Part shown: positions 52,191-62,200 of the stretch, piece by piece
Layout of the letters: every line of letters begins with the position of its first letter
How positions within the stretch are numbered: the stretch's first letter is position 1
Origin: G963668605 sp963668605
Lineage (GTDB): Bacteria > Acidobacteriota > Terriglobia > Bryobacterales > Bryobacteraceae
NCBI GenBank assembly: GCA_963668605.1
Contig: OY764903.1
Span: forward strand, 5,518,001 to 5,582,000
DNA length: 64,000 nt
Direction: 5' to 3'
Notes under the pieces: generated by a model
Databases searched by the model: none
What the model saw: the letters and a program-made list of their open reading frames with translations, nothing else
What the model was told of the DNA's origin: nothing
Made by a program: the position numbers and the translations under genes

Positions 52191-53441
52191 TTACTTTTTC
52201 GCGGGCTCCGCGCTCTCGGCGCGATACTCAAGCGTCTCCGAGAGGCAGGTGCGATCACTGGCATACACGTCGAAACGGAGCTTCACGACGCCGGTCAAAT
52301 TGCGGTAGAGCAGGTTGCCGGATTGCAGGTCCGTGGAATCCAGATCGACCGTGTTGCGGTAATCGCCGTCGACGATCGAGATCGTCGCGTGGCGCGACTT
52401 CTTGACGATCGGCGCTTTGGCGCTCCACTTGACGTGCAAGGCGCCGCCCTCTTTTCTCGCAGTGAGGTCCAACAGGTAAGGATCTTCGGCTGGAACGGCC
52501 GCCTCGTGCGACCTTGTTCCCAAAGCGGACTGGAACCCAAGCAGCACACCCAGAATCAAAAAGATGAACGACAGAGGGATCCAGACGTTTCCGCGTTTGA
52601 GCTTCGGCGGATCGAGCAGCGGGGCGAGAGATTTGTCGTCCAGCGCTGGCTCGTCCGCCAGGGCGCGAGCGAGCGGCGCCACGCCGGTGGCGGGTTCGGC
52701 GAACTGCGTGTTCACTTCAGTTTCATCCTTCTCCATAAGCGTCCTCGTTTCCTGCCGGTCGCGGCTGGGTCTGGGCTGCCCTCCTCCCAGATCCTGTCTC
52801 CGAAACGGAAACTCCATCCATGATGCCTCACTCTGCATCTGCCTGCCCTCACGAAAGAAGAAACCGCCGACGCTGACGCGTGCCGCGAAAGGTTTCACGA
52901 GAAGGGCGATATCGGTGGGGTTCTTAAAGTGCCGCTCAAAGAGTTCCAGATCCTCCGGCGATAGCCCGAGCCCTTCCCTGGTGTGGCTGCGGTAGAATCC
53001 CACCGCATAAATCTGACGGTCCGCACCCGGAGACTGTGCCTCGATCGATGCCTCGAGGCGCTGATTCTCTTCGGCCGAAAGCAGATACGACGGCCCCCTG
53101 CGATAGTCGCACTCAATTGGTTCAAAGTCCTCGATGCGCACCAGCAGCCTGTCGGAGAGCACTGCGCTGCCGAGCAAAATCCCGCCGACCTCGGCGCCAC
53201 GCCGTGGAACGGCGCCGAACCCGCGCATCACGTCTGCCAGCAGGCGGTCCACGACATCGAAGTGGATCTGTATGGAGACGTCTTTTCCCGGCGGCTCCCA
53301 GGCATAGAAGTCCGGCTTCACTGCTGCAAACTCAAAATTGAGATTCGTGTCCCCGATGTGTCCCACTCGATATCGCTCCACAACCCGCGTAGTCCGATTA
53401 CTGCTATCGTAGTCCGTCGCGGCAGCCGGACTCAAGTCCAT
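52191..53441 (-). CDS. Membrane-anchored MPN/JAB-like protein with altered JAMM motif
   Basis: 416 residues. N-terminal domain (about 55-200) resembles an MPN/JAB1 fold: E in A-E-V-G-G-I-L-L-G near 83 and then Y-A-V-G-F-Y-R-S-H-T-R near 145, followed by L-S-P-E-D. The usual H-x-H-P is replaced by R-S-H-T, so one zinc ligand is missing and peptidase activity is doubtful. A disordered linker (~215-280), one membrane helix (I-P-L-S-F-I-F-L-I-L-G-V-L near 292) and a C-terminal beta-domain with R-N-T-V-D-L-D follow. I associate proteins of this layout with Acidobacteriota; function unknown. It diverges from rsmI with 36 bases between. Confidence 0.65.
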   Translation of the reverse strand: MDLSPAAATDYDSSNRTTRVVERYRVGHIGDTNLNFEFAAVKPDFYAWEPPGKDVSIQIHFDVVDRLLADVMRGFGAVPRRGAEVGGILLGSAVLSDRLLVRIEDFEPIECDYRRGPSYLLSAEENQRLEASIEAQSPGADRQIYAVGFYRSHTREGLGLSPEDLELFERHFKNPTDIALLVKPFAARVSVGGFFFREGRQMQSEASWMEFPFRRQDLGGGQPRPSRDRQETRTLMEKDETEVNTQFAEPATGVAPLARALADEPALDDKSLAPLLDPPKLKRGNVWIPLSFIFLILGVLLGFQSALGTRSHEAAVPAEDPYLLDLTARKEGGALHVKWSAKAPIVKKSRHATISIVDGDYRNTVDLDSTDLQSGNLLYRNLTGVVKLRFDVYASDRTCLSETLEYRAESAEPAKK

Positions 53442-53477
53442 CTATCGGCGCAACTTCCAGAAAACTACAATGGAGAT

Positions 53478-54305
53478 GTGAGTGGAATTCTATATCTGAT
53501 CGCTACGCCCATCGGAAATCTCGAAGATATCACCCTCCGCGCCCTGCGGCTGCTCAAGGAAGCGGACCTGATCGCCTGCGAAGATACGCGCCAATCGCGC
53601 AAGTTGTTGGAGCACTTTGGCATCGACCGGCCAACCATCAGCTATCACGATCACAACGAAGGCAGCCGTTCGACGGATCTGATCGACCGCCTGCTGGCCG
53701 GCCAGAATATCGCACTGATCTCCGACGCCGGTACGCCGCTGATTGAAGACCCGGGCTATCGCCTGGTGTCGCAGGCCATGGAGCAGGGCGTCACGGTGGT
53801 CCCGGTCCCCGGCGCGTCCTCGCTGCTCTGCGCGCTCTCGGCGGCCGGGTTGGCGACAGACTCCTTCTATTTCGGCGGCTTTCTCCCGCCGAAGTCCGGG
53901 AAGCGGCGCAAGGCATTCGAAGCGCTGCGGCATCTGCCCGCGACGATCATCTTTTTCGAAGCGCCGCACCGGATTCTCGATTCGCTCGAAGACGCGGCCG
54001 CAGTCCTGGGCAGCCGCCCGGTAGTAATCGGCCGGGAGTTGACAAAAATCCATGAGGAGTTCCTACGCGGAACGGCTTCCGAGGTTCGTGCGAAACTGGC
54101 GGAGAGGCAGACCGTCAAGGGCGAGATCGTGCTACTGATCGGCAAAGGCGATGGAGCGCCGGATGACGACGTGACCCCCGAAGAAGCGTTTGCGGAGTGT
54201 CTGGCGCTGGGCATGAGCCGCATGGACGCTATCAAGGAAGTCGCCAAGCGAACCGGCAAACCGAAGCGCGAAGTCTATCGCCTGTTGGACTCCCAAGCGC
54301 GCTGA
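53478..54305 (+). CDS. rsmI: 16S rRNA (cytidine-1402-2'-O)-methyltransferase
   Basis: SAM-dependent tetrapyrrole-methylase-fold enzyme modifying C1402 in the 30S P site. 275 residues from GTG 53478, with GGAG just upstream; the open frame reaches back to 52983, but that part is antisense to the neighbouring gene. Signatures: Y-L-I-A-T-P-I-G-N-L-E-D near 5-16, C-E-D-T-R near 35, S-D-A-G-T-P near 82 and V-P-V-P-G-A-S-S near 110, then the C-terminal RsmI helix-turn region R-E-V-Y-R-L-L. Confidence 0.95.
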   Translation: MSGILYLIATPIGNLEDITLRALRLLKEADLIACEDTRQSRKLLEHFGIDRPTISYHDHNEGSRSTDLIDRLLAGQNIALISDAGTPLIEDPGYRLVSQAMEQGVTVVPVPGASSLLCALSAAGLATDSFYFGGFLPPKSGKRRKAFEALRHLPATIIFFEAPHRILDSLEDAAAVLGSRPVVIGRELTKIHEEFLRGTASEVRAKLAERQTVKGEIVLLIGKGDGAPDDDVTPEEAFAECLALGMSRMDAIKEVAKRTGKPKREVYRLLDSQAR

Positions 54306-54449
54306 CAAACAGGCGATCGCAGGCAAAACCGTCCACTGGCGCGCGTTGTACTCCACAGCGGGCTTCCCGATTTCGGTGAACATGGCGATGACGTCAGCCT
54401 GGCGCAGACGAAAAACCTTCGGCATCTGCACGCCGTCCTTACTTCTCAT
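54132..54449 (-). CDS. Possible small gene or gene remnant antisense to rsmI end
   Basis: 105 residues starting at ATG 54449 with an excellent ribosome site (GGGAGGAG six bases upstream). The first ~50 residues (V-F-R-L-R-Q-A-D-V-I-A-M-F near 12) could be a real N-terminus; the rest runs antisense to rsmI and is unlikely to be conserved. Perhaps the start of a gene truncated by rearrangement. No family recognised; apart from this, 54306-54499 holds nothing I can name. Confidence 0.25.
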   Translation of the reverse strand: MRSKDGVQMPKVFRLRQADVIAMFTEIGKPAVEYNARQWTVLPAIACLSARLGVQQAIDFALRFAGSLGDFLDSVHAAHAQRQTLRKRFFGGHVVIRRSIAFADQ

Positions 54450-54499
54450 GATTGACTCCTCCCGGGATAAGCAGTAACATGCGCTTCCAGGGGTAACTT

Positions 54500-57400
54500 A
54501 TGAGATTTTCAGTTCTCGTATTTCTGGTAGCAGGGCTACCCGGGTTCGGGCAGAACATCTCCGGCTCGCTTTCGGGCACTGTTCAGGACACGGCCGGCGC
54601 CATGTTCGCGGGAGCCCAAATCAAACTATCGAACCAGGCAACCGGATTCCTCCGCACTGCCAAAACGAACCACGAAGGTTTCTTTTCGTTTCCCGACCTG
54701 ACTCCCGGAACATACAATCTGGAGGTCAGCGGTGAAGGCTTTAAACACTACCGGCAGGAAGAGATCGCGATCAACTCCAGTGATTCCCGGTCGGTCGGCA
54801 CTATCAAGATGGAGTTGGGTGCGGTCACCGAGAGCGTGACGGTAAATGCTGAAGCTGCGGCCGTCGCTCTCGGCGGGAGCGAACGCGTGGGTGTGCTGAC
54901 GGGCGACGATATCCAGAGCATCGCGCTGCGCGGGCGCGACTTCATGGACGTCGTCGGCCTGCTGCCCGGCGTGGTGGACACGAACGAGAGCCGCGAAGCT
55001 CCCAACCCAAACAGTGTGCAGGGAATCTTCATCGCCGGCGGACGCGAGAACTCAAAGAACATCACTATCGACGGCATCACTAACATGGACACAGGCAACA
55101 ACAACGCCACGCACTCCATGCCGTCGATGGACTCGGTGTCCGAGGTAAGCGTCAAAATGACGAACTACGGCGCCGAGAACGGCCGGAACTCCGGCGGCGC
55201 CATCAATATCATCACGCGCGGCGGCAGCAAGCAGTTCCACGGGGCGGCCGGCTGGTTCCATCGCAACGAGAATTTCAACGCCAACAACTACTTCAACAAC
55301 AAGCAGGGACTTCAACGCCCTCCGTATCGATACAACATTGCCAGCTACACGGTGAGCGGTCCGGTCGCCGTGGGCGGTTTCAATCGCGACCGCAGAAAGC
55401 TGTTCTTCTTCTTCTCGCAGGAGCTACAACGGCAATTGCAGGCGTTCGGTACGACAACGGTGCGCGTCCCGACGGCGCTCGAACGCGCCGGCGACTTCTC
55501 CCAGACGATGGACGTCAACGGCAGATTGATCGTTGTGCGCGACCCGCTGGTCGGGGCGACGCCGGGCACGCAGTTCCCCGGCAACGTGATCCCGGCCGAC
55601 CGGTTCACCCCGGTGGGCAAAGCGATCCTCAACTTGTTCCCATCGCCGAACTTCGTTGACCCGGATGCTTCGCGGCGTTACCAGTGGAACTACGTCGCCC
55701 AGGACAGCGGGCCGTATCCGCGGCACACCGAGATCGTCCGCGTCGACTATTCTCCACGTACGAATTTCTCGATGTACTTACGGCTGACAAACAACGCCGA
55801 CTCCCTCACCCAGCCATACAACAAAGGCGGCACGGCCTGGATCAGCGGGAGCATGAACTATCCGCTGACGCCGATCGTTTTTGAGCGCAGCGGGCGCGGC
55901 GGCATCGTGCACACCACCGCAACACTCTCGCCCAGCATGCTGAATGAAGCGGTGTTCGGCGTAAGCCAAAATAAGCTGGTTTTCTTCCCGGAAAATCCCG
56001 AAGCGCTCAGCCGCAAGGCCACCGGCATCGACATTCCACAGTGGAATTCAGAGGTAAACCCGATGGGCTGGATCCCGAACATGACGTTTTCGAGCGTGCC
56101 CAACTTCGCCAACCCGTCGGTGCACAACGGCCTACCTTACTACAACACTAATACGATCTTCAGTTTCGTCGACAATCTGAGCAAGGTCTGGGGCACCCAC
56201 GCCACAATGGCCGGGATCTATGTGGAGCGGACACGGAAAGATCAGAGTTCCAACGCGACCATCCGCGGGGCGATCAGCTTCAACCGCAACCAGAACATCA
56301 ATCCGTTGGACACCAACTACGCTTACGCCACCGCACTGCTGGGCTACTACGACAGTTACTCTGAAGCCAACGCCTGGCTGCAAGGGCAATACCGGTTCAC
56401 GAATGTCGAGTGGTATATCAAGGACCAGTGGCGGGTGCGGTCGGGGCTGACGCTCGACTACGGCGTTCGCTTCTACCACGACATGCCGCAGTACGACGCG
56501 CGCAACCAGCTTTCCACTTTCGTGCCGGATCTCTACGATCCCGCCAAGGCGCCGGTGCTGCTGCGCCCAGGCTACGACGCCAACAGACAGAAAGTTGCGA
56601 TCAACCCCGTCACTGGCGCCACTTACCCCCAGGGGTTCGTCGGCACTTACGCTCCCGGCCTCGGCAATCCCTCTGAGGGCATGGCCACCGAAGGCAAAGG
56701 CGTGCCTCCTGGCGCCTACACGCTACCGGCGATCAGTTACGCACCCCGGTTCGGCTTCGCGTGGGACCCGTTCGCAACACATCGGACGCGCATCCACGGC
56801 GGACTGGGCGTTTACTTCGACCGCATTATGGGCAACCCCACGATGAACCTGATGGCCAACCCGCCGACTATCTACAGTCCCACCGTCTACTACGGCAGCA
56901 TCGGTGACCTTGCTGCCATGGCCGGCAAAGGCATACTGGGCCCCAGCAATGTGACCTCGCTCTCCGGCCGCGGTAAATCGCCAACGATTTATAACTTCAG
57001 TTTCGGCATCCAACACCAGATCGGTCGCGGGAATATGGTCGACGTCTCCTACGTGGGATCGCTCGGCCGCCATCTGCTGTGGCAGCGGAACATTAATCCT
57101 GCTCCCGTGAACTCGCAGTTCCTCGAACTGCATCCGGAAAACCGTGACCCCACGACCACCAACACTGTGCTGCCGATCAACTTCCTGCGCCCATACCAGG
57201 GGTACGGCAACATCAACGTGTACGAGTTCGCCGCCACTTCCAGCTACAACTCGTTCCAGATGCGCGCGGTGCGGCGGATGAGCCGCGGCCTGCAGGTGCA
57301 GATGTCCTATACGTTCAGTAAGGTACTGGGCACCAGCAACACCGACACCGACACGGTGAATGTGTTCGGTATCAGCCCGCGACGTTTCGACTACGGGCCG

Positions 57401-57952
57401 CTGAACTTCGACCGCAGCCATGTGCTTTCGGTGAGCTATACATACATGCTGCCCCGATTGGGCCGGAAACTTAAGTCGCGCGCGCTGACGCCCATTACCG
57501 ACGGCTGGCAGATCTCCGGCATCACGCGGATACAGTCAGGCGCGCCGTTCACGCCAGGTTGGACGCTGGTCACCGGCTCCACCAACATGAGCGGCACCAC
57601 GACGCAGAACGCGGTGATCTCGGTGCTCGACCCGAGCGCGCCGCCGGAGTTGCGATTCCGCCCGCCGGACAAGTACACCTTCGGCAACGCCGCTCCAGGC
57701 ATCCTGCGCCTGCCGGGAGTGAACAACTGGGACCTCTCGTTGTACCGCAACCTCACGGTGCGCGAGCGCCTCAAAGCGCAACTGCGCTTTGAAACGTACA
57801 ATACGTTCAATCACACGCAGTTCTCAAATGTGAGCCAGCAGGCGAAGTTCGCCACTGCCACCGACTGGACACAGGTGGATCCGCTGTTCCTACAGCCTAC
57901 CGCCGCGCGCTCCGGACGCACCATGCAGTTGGCGATCCGGCTGAACTTTTAG
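54500..57952 (+). CDS. Oar-like TonB-dependent outer-membrane receptor (1150 aa)
   Basis: Signal peptide about 1-18; CarboxypepD-regulatory domain about 20-100 (G-S-L-S-G-T-V-Q-D-T-A-G-A); plug about 110-250 with L-R-G-R-D-F-M-D, G-G-R-E-N-S-K-N-I-T-I-D-G and N-G-R-N-S-G-G-A-I-N-I-I-T; barrel to the end, closing A-I-R-L-N-F. An asparagine/aromatic-rich N-A-N-N-Y-F-N-N motif near 258 is shared with the receptor at 59251. It stands alone, so its substrate cannot be guessed. Confidence 0.92.
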   Translation: MRFSVLVFLVAGLPGFGQNISGSLSGTVQDTAGAMFAGAQIKLSNQATGFLRTAKTNHEGFFSFPDLTPGTYNLEVSGEGFKHYRQEEIAINSSDSRSVGTIKMELGAVTESVTVNAEAAAVALGGSERVGVLTGDDIQSIALRGRDFMDVVGLLPGVVDTNESREAPNPNSVQGIFIAGGRENSKNITIDGITNMDTGNNNATHSMPSMDSVSEVSVKMTNYGAENGRNSGGAINIITRGGSKQFHGAAGWFHRNENFNANNYFNNKQGLQRPPYRYNIASYTVSGPVAVGGFNRDRRKLFFFFSQELQRQLQAFGTTTVRVPTALERAGDFSQTMDVNGRLIVVRDPLVGATPGTQFPGNVIPADRFTPVGKAILNLFPSPNFVDPDASRRYQWNYVAQDSGPYPRHTEIVRVDYSPRTNFSMYLRLTNNADSLTQPYNKGGTAWISGSMNYPLTPIVFERSGRGGIVHTTATLSPSMLNEAVFGVSQNKLVFFPENPEALSRKATGIDIPQWNSEVNPMGWIPNMTFSSVPNFANPSVHNGLPYYNTNTIFSFVDNLSKVWGTHATMAGIYVERTRKDQSSNATIRGAISFNRNQNINPLDTNYAYATALLGYYDSYSEANAWLQGQYRFTNVEWYIKDQWRVRSGLTLDYGVRFYHDMPQYDARNQLSTFVPDLYDPAKAPVLLRPGYDANRQKVAINPVTGATYPQGFVGTYAPGLGNPSEGMATEGKGVPPGAYTLPAISYAPRFGFAWDPFATHRTRIHGGLGVYFDRIMGNPTMNLMANPPTIYSPTVYYGSIGDLAAMAGKGILGPSNVTSLSGRGKSPTIYNFSFGIQHQIGRGNMVDVSYVGSLGRHLLWQRNINPAPVNSQFLELHPENRDPTTTNTVLPINFLRPYQGYGNINVYEFAATSSYNSFQMRAVRRMSRGLQVQMSYTFSKVLGTSNTDTDTVNVFGISPRRFDYGPLNFDRSHVLSVSYTYMLPRLGRKLKSRALTPITDGWQISGITRIQSGAPFTPGWTLVTGSTNMSGTTTQNAVISVLDPSAPPELRFRPPDKYTFGNAAPGILRLPGVNNWDLSLYRNLTVRERLKAQLRFETYNTFNHTQFSNVSQQAKFATATDWTQVDPLFLQPTAARSGRTMQLAIRLNF

Positions 57953-58044
57953 CGTTGTCCGTAGCGGCCGATTTGGCGCACGCTGGAACACGAGCGTACA
58001 GCCACCGCGCGGTCTGAGATGGCGCGCGCAACAGTTTGGGCTCG

Positions 58045-58986
58045 TCAGCGCACCGGAGGTGCGGTCGACGGGGGCGTAGGCTTGCCGTCGACGGTGTTGG
58101 GTTCCATCAGTTCGCTGCGTGTGCCGTCGGGGTCATAGAGGTTCAACTGGCGCTTGCGATTTATGCCGGTGCGGATCTCCATGGGTCGAGTGTAGTCCTT
58201 GCGCACGGGGCGCTTTTCGAGATCGGCCAGAGACTTCTCAATGTCATGCACCTCAAGACAGATGTGGTGCAGCGAGCCGAGAGCCGTGAGCGATGGCATC
58301 TGATCGTAGAGCATGAATTCGATGTAGTCGTCGCCGTCGGGCACTTTCATATTGACCCAACTTAGAGACTTCCCGTCCTTGCTGCCGCGCCAGGTTTCCT
58401 TGAAGCCAAGGACTTCGCCATAGAATTTCATGGCCGGTTCCAGCTTGCCGACGATGATTCCCAGATGGGCCATGCGCGTCGAGATGCGCGGGCCGTCCAT
58501 GGCCTTGCCGGTGTCACGACGCGTCCAACCGTCAGGTTCGTATTGCACGACTTCAACCAGATGGCCGTCGGAATCAGCGACCATGAAGTTGGAATTCTTT
58601 GTGCGGCCCTTGCCAACCTTCGCCGGCACTTTTAGTCCCTTGGAGGCGAGGTACGCACGCATGGCTTCGGCATCGTCGACCTCGATCGAGATGTGGATGA
58701 GGCGGTCGGTCTTCGATTCCTTTTCGGGGAAGAGTTCGATGTACTGACGCTCGTTCACCTTGATGAAGGTGAGGGAAAGGGTGCCGTTCGGATTGTCGAG
58801 CTTAAAGGGTTCGCCATAACCGAGAAAGTCCTTGTAGTAGGCTCGGGATTTTTCAATGTCGTGAACGAAGAGAGCGATGTGGGCAACGCCTAAAATCTTC
58901 GGACGCTTGGGCGCCTCAGGGGATGCGCCGAGCGCCGCGCTTGCGAGCGAAACGCTGAGGATGGCGGACAGTGTCAGGGTTTTCAT
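58045..58986 (-). CDS. Exported VOC-family (glyoxalase/dioxygenase-like) protein
   Basis: 313 residues from ATG 58986, which begins a signal peptide (M-K-T-L-T-L-S-A-I-L, cleavage near 20). Two vicinal-oxygen-chelate modules: about 30-155 (V-A-H-I-A-L-F-V-H-D near 34, I-E-L-F-P near 74) and about 165-300 (M-A-H-L-G-I-I-V near 164, H-H-I-C-L-E-V-H-D near 236). H and E metal ligands are in place. Reaction unknown; the family includes glyoxalases, dioxygenases and epimerases. Most members are cytoplasmic, so the signal peptide is notable. Confidence 0.8.
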   Translation of the reverse strand: MKTLTLSAILSVSLASAALGASPEAPKRPKILGVAHIALFVHDIEKSRAYYKDFLGYGEPFKLDNPNGTLSLTFIKVNERQYIELFPEKESKTDRLIHISIEVDDAEAMRAYLASKGLKVPAKVGKGRTKNSNFMVADSDGHLVEVVQYEPDGWTRRDTGKAMDGPRISTRMAHLGIIVGKLEPAMKFYGEVLGFKETWRGSKDGKSLSWVNMKVPDGDDYIEFMLYDQMPSLTALGSLHHICLEVHDIEKSLADLEKRPVRKDYTRPMEIRTGINRKRQLNLYDPDGTRSELMEPNTVDGKPTPPSTAPPVR

Positions 58987-58993
58987 GGTGTTC

Positions 58994-59053
58994 CTAGAAT
59001 GTAAGCTTACCCGCAACCGTGAACTGCCGGCCACCGCCATTTTGGCTGTTCAT
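58994..59053 (-). pseudogene. Last 19 codons of a deleted TonB-dependent receptor
   Basis: Minus-strand reading ends G-G-R-Q-F-T-V-A-G-K-L-T-F followed by TAG at 58996-58994, the normal last strand and terminal aromatic residue of a TonB-dependent receptor. Nothing of the rest remains; at about 59054 it is fused to a regulator remnant in another frame. It lies 8 bases before the VOC gene, which was probably downstream of a receptor in the same unit. Confidence 0.6.
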
Positions 59054-59231
59054 CGTGGAGTGCAATCGAGTGCTCGCTGATTTCGTCTCCGCGACCGGCG
59101 AGTTTCATTTCGCAGATGTAGCGCAGGAAGCCTTGCAGTTGTTCGGAGCGCGCCAGAGTCCGGCTCTTGAGGACCTCTTCCAACGCACGCGACTTCTCAT
59201 CCCCTGCAACGGCGGGGTCCGCCGGAATCAT
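59054..59231 (-). pseudogene. N-terminal remnant of a transcriptional regulator
   Basis: Starts M-I-P-A-D-P and reads L-K-S-R-T-L-A-R-S-E-Q-L-Q-G-F-L-R-Y-I, then L-A-G-R-G-D-E-I-S-E-H-S-I-A, matching the N-terminal segment of regulators common in Acidobacteriota (S-x-R-L-x-x-F-L-R-x-V, L-A-G-R-x-x-x-I-K-E-x-x-I). After H-S-I-A-L-H the frame runs into the receptor remnant and stops at 59007. The DNA-binding and C-terminal parts are gone. Confidence 0.55.
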
Positions 59232-59250
59232 GAGTCGAAGATAGCATAAT

Positions 59251-62200
59251 TCAGAACGTCAACCGCAGTGCCATCTGCAACTGCCGCGGTGTCCGTGCGG
59301 CCGTACACTCGCTCAGCCGGGAGTTGATCTGCGCTCCCGTGGTGTCAAATCGCGCGGTCGTGTCGAGCCCTGAAAACTGCGTGTGGTTGAACGCGTTGTA
59401 CGCCTCGGCGCGAAACTGAAGGCGCAGCCGCTCCCACATACGGAAGTTCTTGAAGATCGCCAAGTCCCAATTGTTGATTCCCGGTCCGCGGATGATGGTA
59501 CGGGCGGCGGTCCCCACAGTCCCGGCCGCCGGCGGAGCGAAGACATCGGTACGGAAATTGTTCGAGAACGAACGCTCGCTTTTCGGCAGCACCGGATTCG
59601 CGAGCACGACGATGCGCGCCGAAATGGACGATGTTCCGGTGTAGTCGATGCCGGACGTGCTGCTGAAGCCCACGCCCAGCGGTTGCCCGGTGACAAATCG
59701 CGTGATGCCCGAAAGCTGCCACCCGTGCAGCAACGTCTTCCCCATCCGGTTCGAGGTCGGGATTTTCGGCACATCCATCAGGTAGTTGAGCGCCAGCACA
59801 TGCGTGCGGTCGAACGATGCCAGCCCGTAGTTCCAAACCCGCACCGGAACCAGCGTCGTCACCTGATCGCCGTCGCCGTCGTTGTAGTCGAGCGTCTTCG
59901 ACCACGTCCACGCTGCGCCGAACTGATAATGGCGAGCGAAGCGCCGCCGCGCGCTCACTTGAAGCGAGTGATAGTTCGAGCTGCCCGCCGGCTCACTCTG
60001 CAGAATTGTGGTGTAGCCCGGAATGGGACGCTCGAAATTGGCGTTCAGCGGCCGGCCCGCGACCGTCGGATCCTGGTTTTGCGGCAGGAAGTTCGCCCCC
60101 AGTGGAATCACGTTGAGGTCGCGGCGCCAGAACAGGCGGCGTCCCAGCGATCCGGCGTAACCGGTGTCGAGCACAATACCGCCCCACAGGGTGCGCTGGA
60201 TAGAGAAGCTGAAGTTCATGATCCGCGGGAGATTGCCCTTGGGATCGGCGGCGTTCACGGCCGTTGGGTAGATCAATCCCGCCGACGTCAGTAGCTGCGA
60301 GATCTGGCCGTAGTTCACAATCGGCGTGGAAACCAGCGGCGGCAATCCGATGAAATTGTTTGCGAAAATCTCGGTGCGATAGCGGTCATAGAACACGCCA
60401 AGGCCGCCGCGCACGATGGTGGATGCCTTGCTCGTAAGGTTGTAGACGAAGCCGAAACGAGGTCCCAGCCGCAGGCCGCTGGGATTCACCATTCCCTGCG
60501 GATAGTCCGGATTCTGGGCCGCGACCACCATGCCGTTGTAGAGTTGGCCCACTCCCGGAGCGATGGCGCCGATTGCCGCGTCCGGATACACCTCGCCGGT
60601 CACCGGGTGAACGCCAGCGCGCTTGCCGTTCACCATCGCGGGACGGATCAACTGCATCGGTTGCTTGGGGTCATAGCGTCCTGGCACGAACGACGTCATG
60701 CCTCCCGCTTGTTCGGTGATGGGCGAGATCCAGTAGAGGCGCATGCCGTAGTCGAAAGTCAGGCGCTTGAGCGGCCGCCAGGTATCCTGCACGAAGGTCT
60801 CGAGCGAGTGCGTGTTGACCTTCATCCATCCCGCGTTGGACGACTCGGTGTAACTGTTGAACACCCCGTTGATGGCGTTGCCGTAGGCGTAGCCGGCATC
60901 CAGCGGGTTGTTGGCGTTGGTCCCAAAATTGAACGAGCCGTTGAAATCTACGGCCTTTTTCTGGTGCCGGTAGAACCACTCCACATAGGCCCCCGCTTTG
61001 ATCGTGTGGTTGCCGCGAGTCCACGTAAGATTGTCCGACCAGCCCACCAGATAGTAAGCGTTGTAGAGTGGGAAACGCCCTTCGGTGGTGATGTTAGCCG
61101 CGCCGGTCACCCCTCCGAACGACGCATCGGGCACGATGCCCAGCGGATTGGAGCTGGGGAAAAGTTGGCCCGCACGAAAGCCTACAGTGCTGCGCAGGGT
61201 GGAGTTGATGGCGTCGTCGGAAGCGGAGTTCCACGCCGGCTGGCTCAACACGGAGAAACCAAACTCGTTCAGCAGCGACGGCGAGATGACGCGCGTGTAG
61301 CGCGTGCTCAGGCTCTTGGGATGGCTCGACCAGGTCTTCCGCATCTGCGGCCAGTTGGCGCTGGCGGTCTGGACTCCGTTGGTGCCAGTCTGGTCCTCAC
61401 GGTAATAGAGGACAGTGCCGGTGAGGATGTTCGACGCGTTCAGGTTGTAGTCGAGCTTGAACGTCTGCGCCAGCTTGGGCAGGTCGTTGTTGGAGACGAA
61501 GACGAAGTTGTACCGTCCGCCCGACACGCTACGGTCCAGGTAGTTCGGCAGCGGGAACATCTTCAGCAGCGCCTGCCCGCTGGGACTGATTTGCGACGCC
61601 GGCACAACGTTGCCCGGGAACGGAGTGCGGTTGTTGAACGGATCCCGCACGGTGATGGCGCGGTTGTTGATGTCGATCGATTTCGAAAAATCCCCGATGC
61701 GCTCCGCCTCCGTCGGCACCGTCACCCGGCCGCTGCTGCTGTTGTGCGTCGGCCAGTATTCCTGTTGCCAGAAAAAGAACAATTTGTCGCGGTTGCGGTT
61801 GAACTTTCCCGGTATGTAGAGCGGGCCGCCGATACTGTAGGTGAGTGTGTTGTAGCGGTAGCGGCCAGGCTCCAAGCCGAGCCTGTTGTTGAAGAAGTTA
61901 TTGGCGTTGAACTGCTCGTGCCGCTTGAAGTAGGATGCCTCGCCGTGGAAGGCGCGCGCTCCGGACTTGGTCACGATCTGGATGTTTGACCCCGACATGC
62001 GGCCGTACTCGGCCTGGTAGTTGCTGATCAGCACGCGAACCTCGGAAACCGCGCTCTGGCTCACCACCATCTTGTACTGCGAGCCGTTGCCCATGTCGGT
62101 CATGGCGACGCCGTCTACCGTGACGTTGTTCGACGTGCTGCGGCTGCCCTGTACGTAGAAATTGGCGCCGCCGCCAATGTCGTCGTTGGTGCTGTCCATG

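Noticed and set aside
52983..53477. 165-codon N-terminal extension of rsmI
   Set aside because: It is antisense to the MPN-like gene, unlike any RsmI N-terminus, and GTG 53478 with GGAG fits the family start.
60544..61989. 481-codon plus-strand frame opposite a TonB receptor
   Set aside because: Composition and position show it is a shadow of the receptor on the minus strand.
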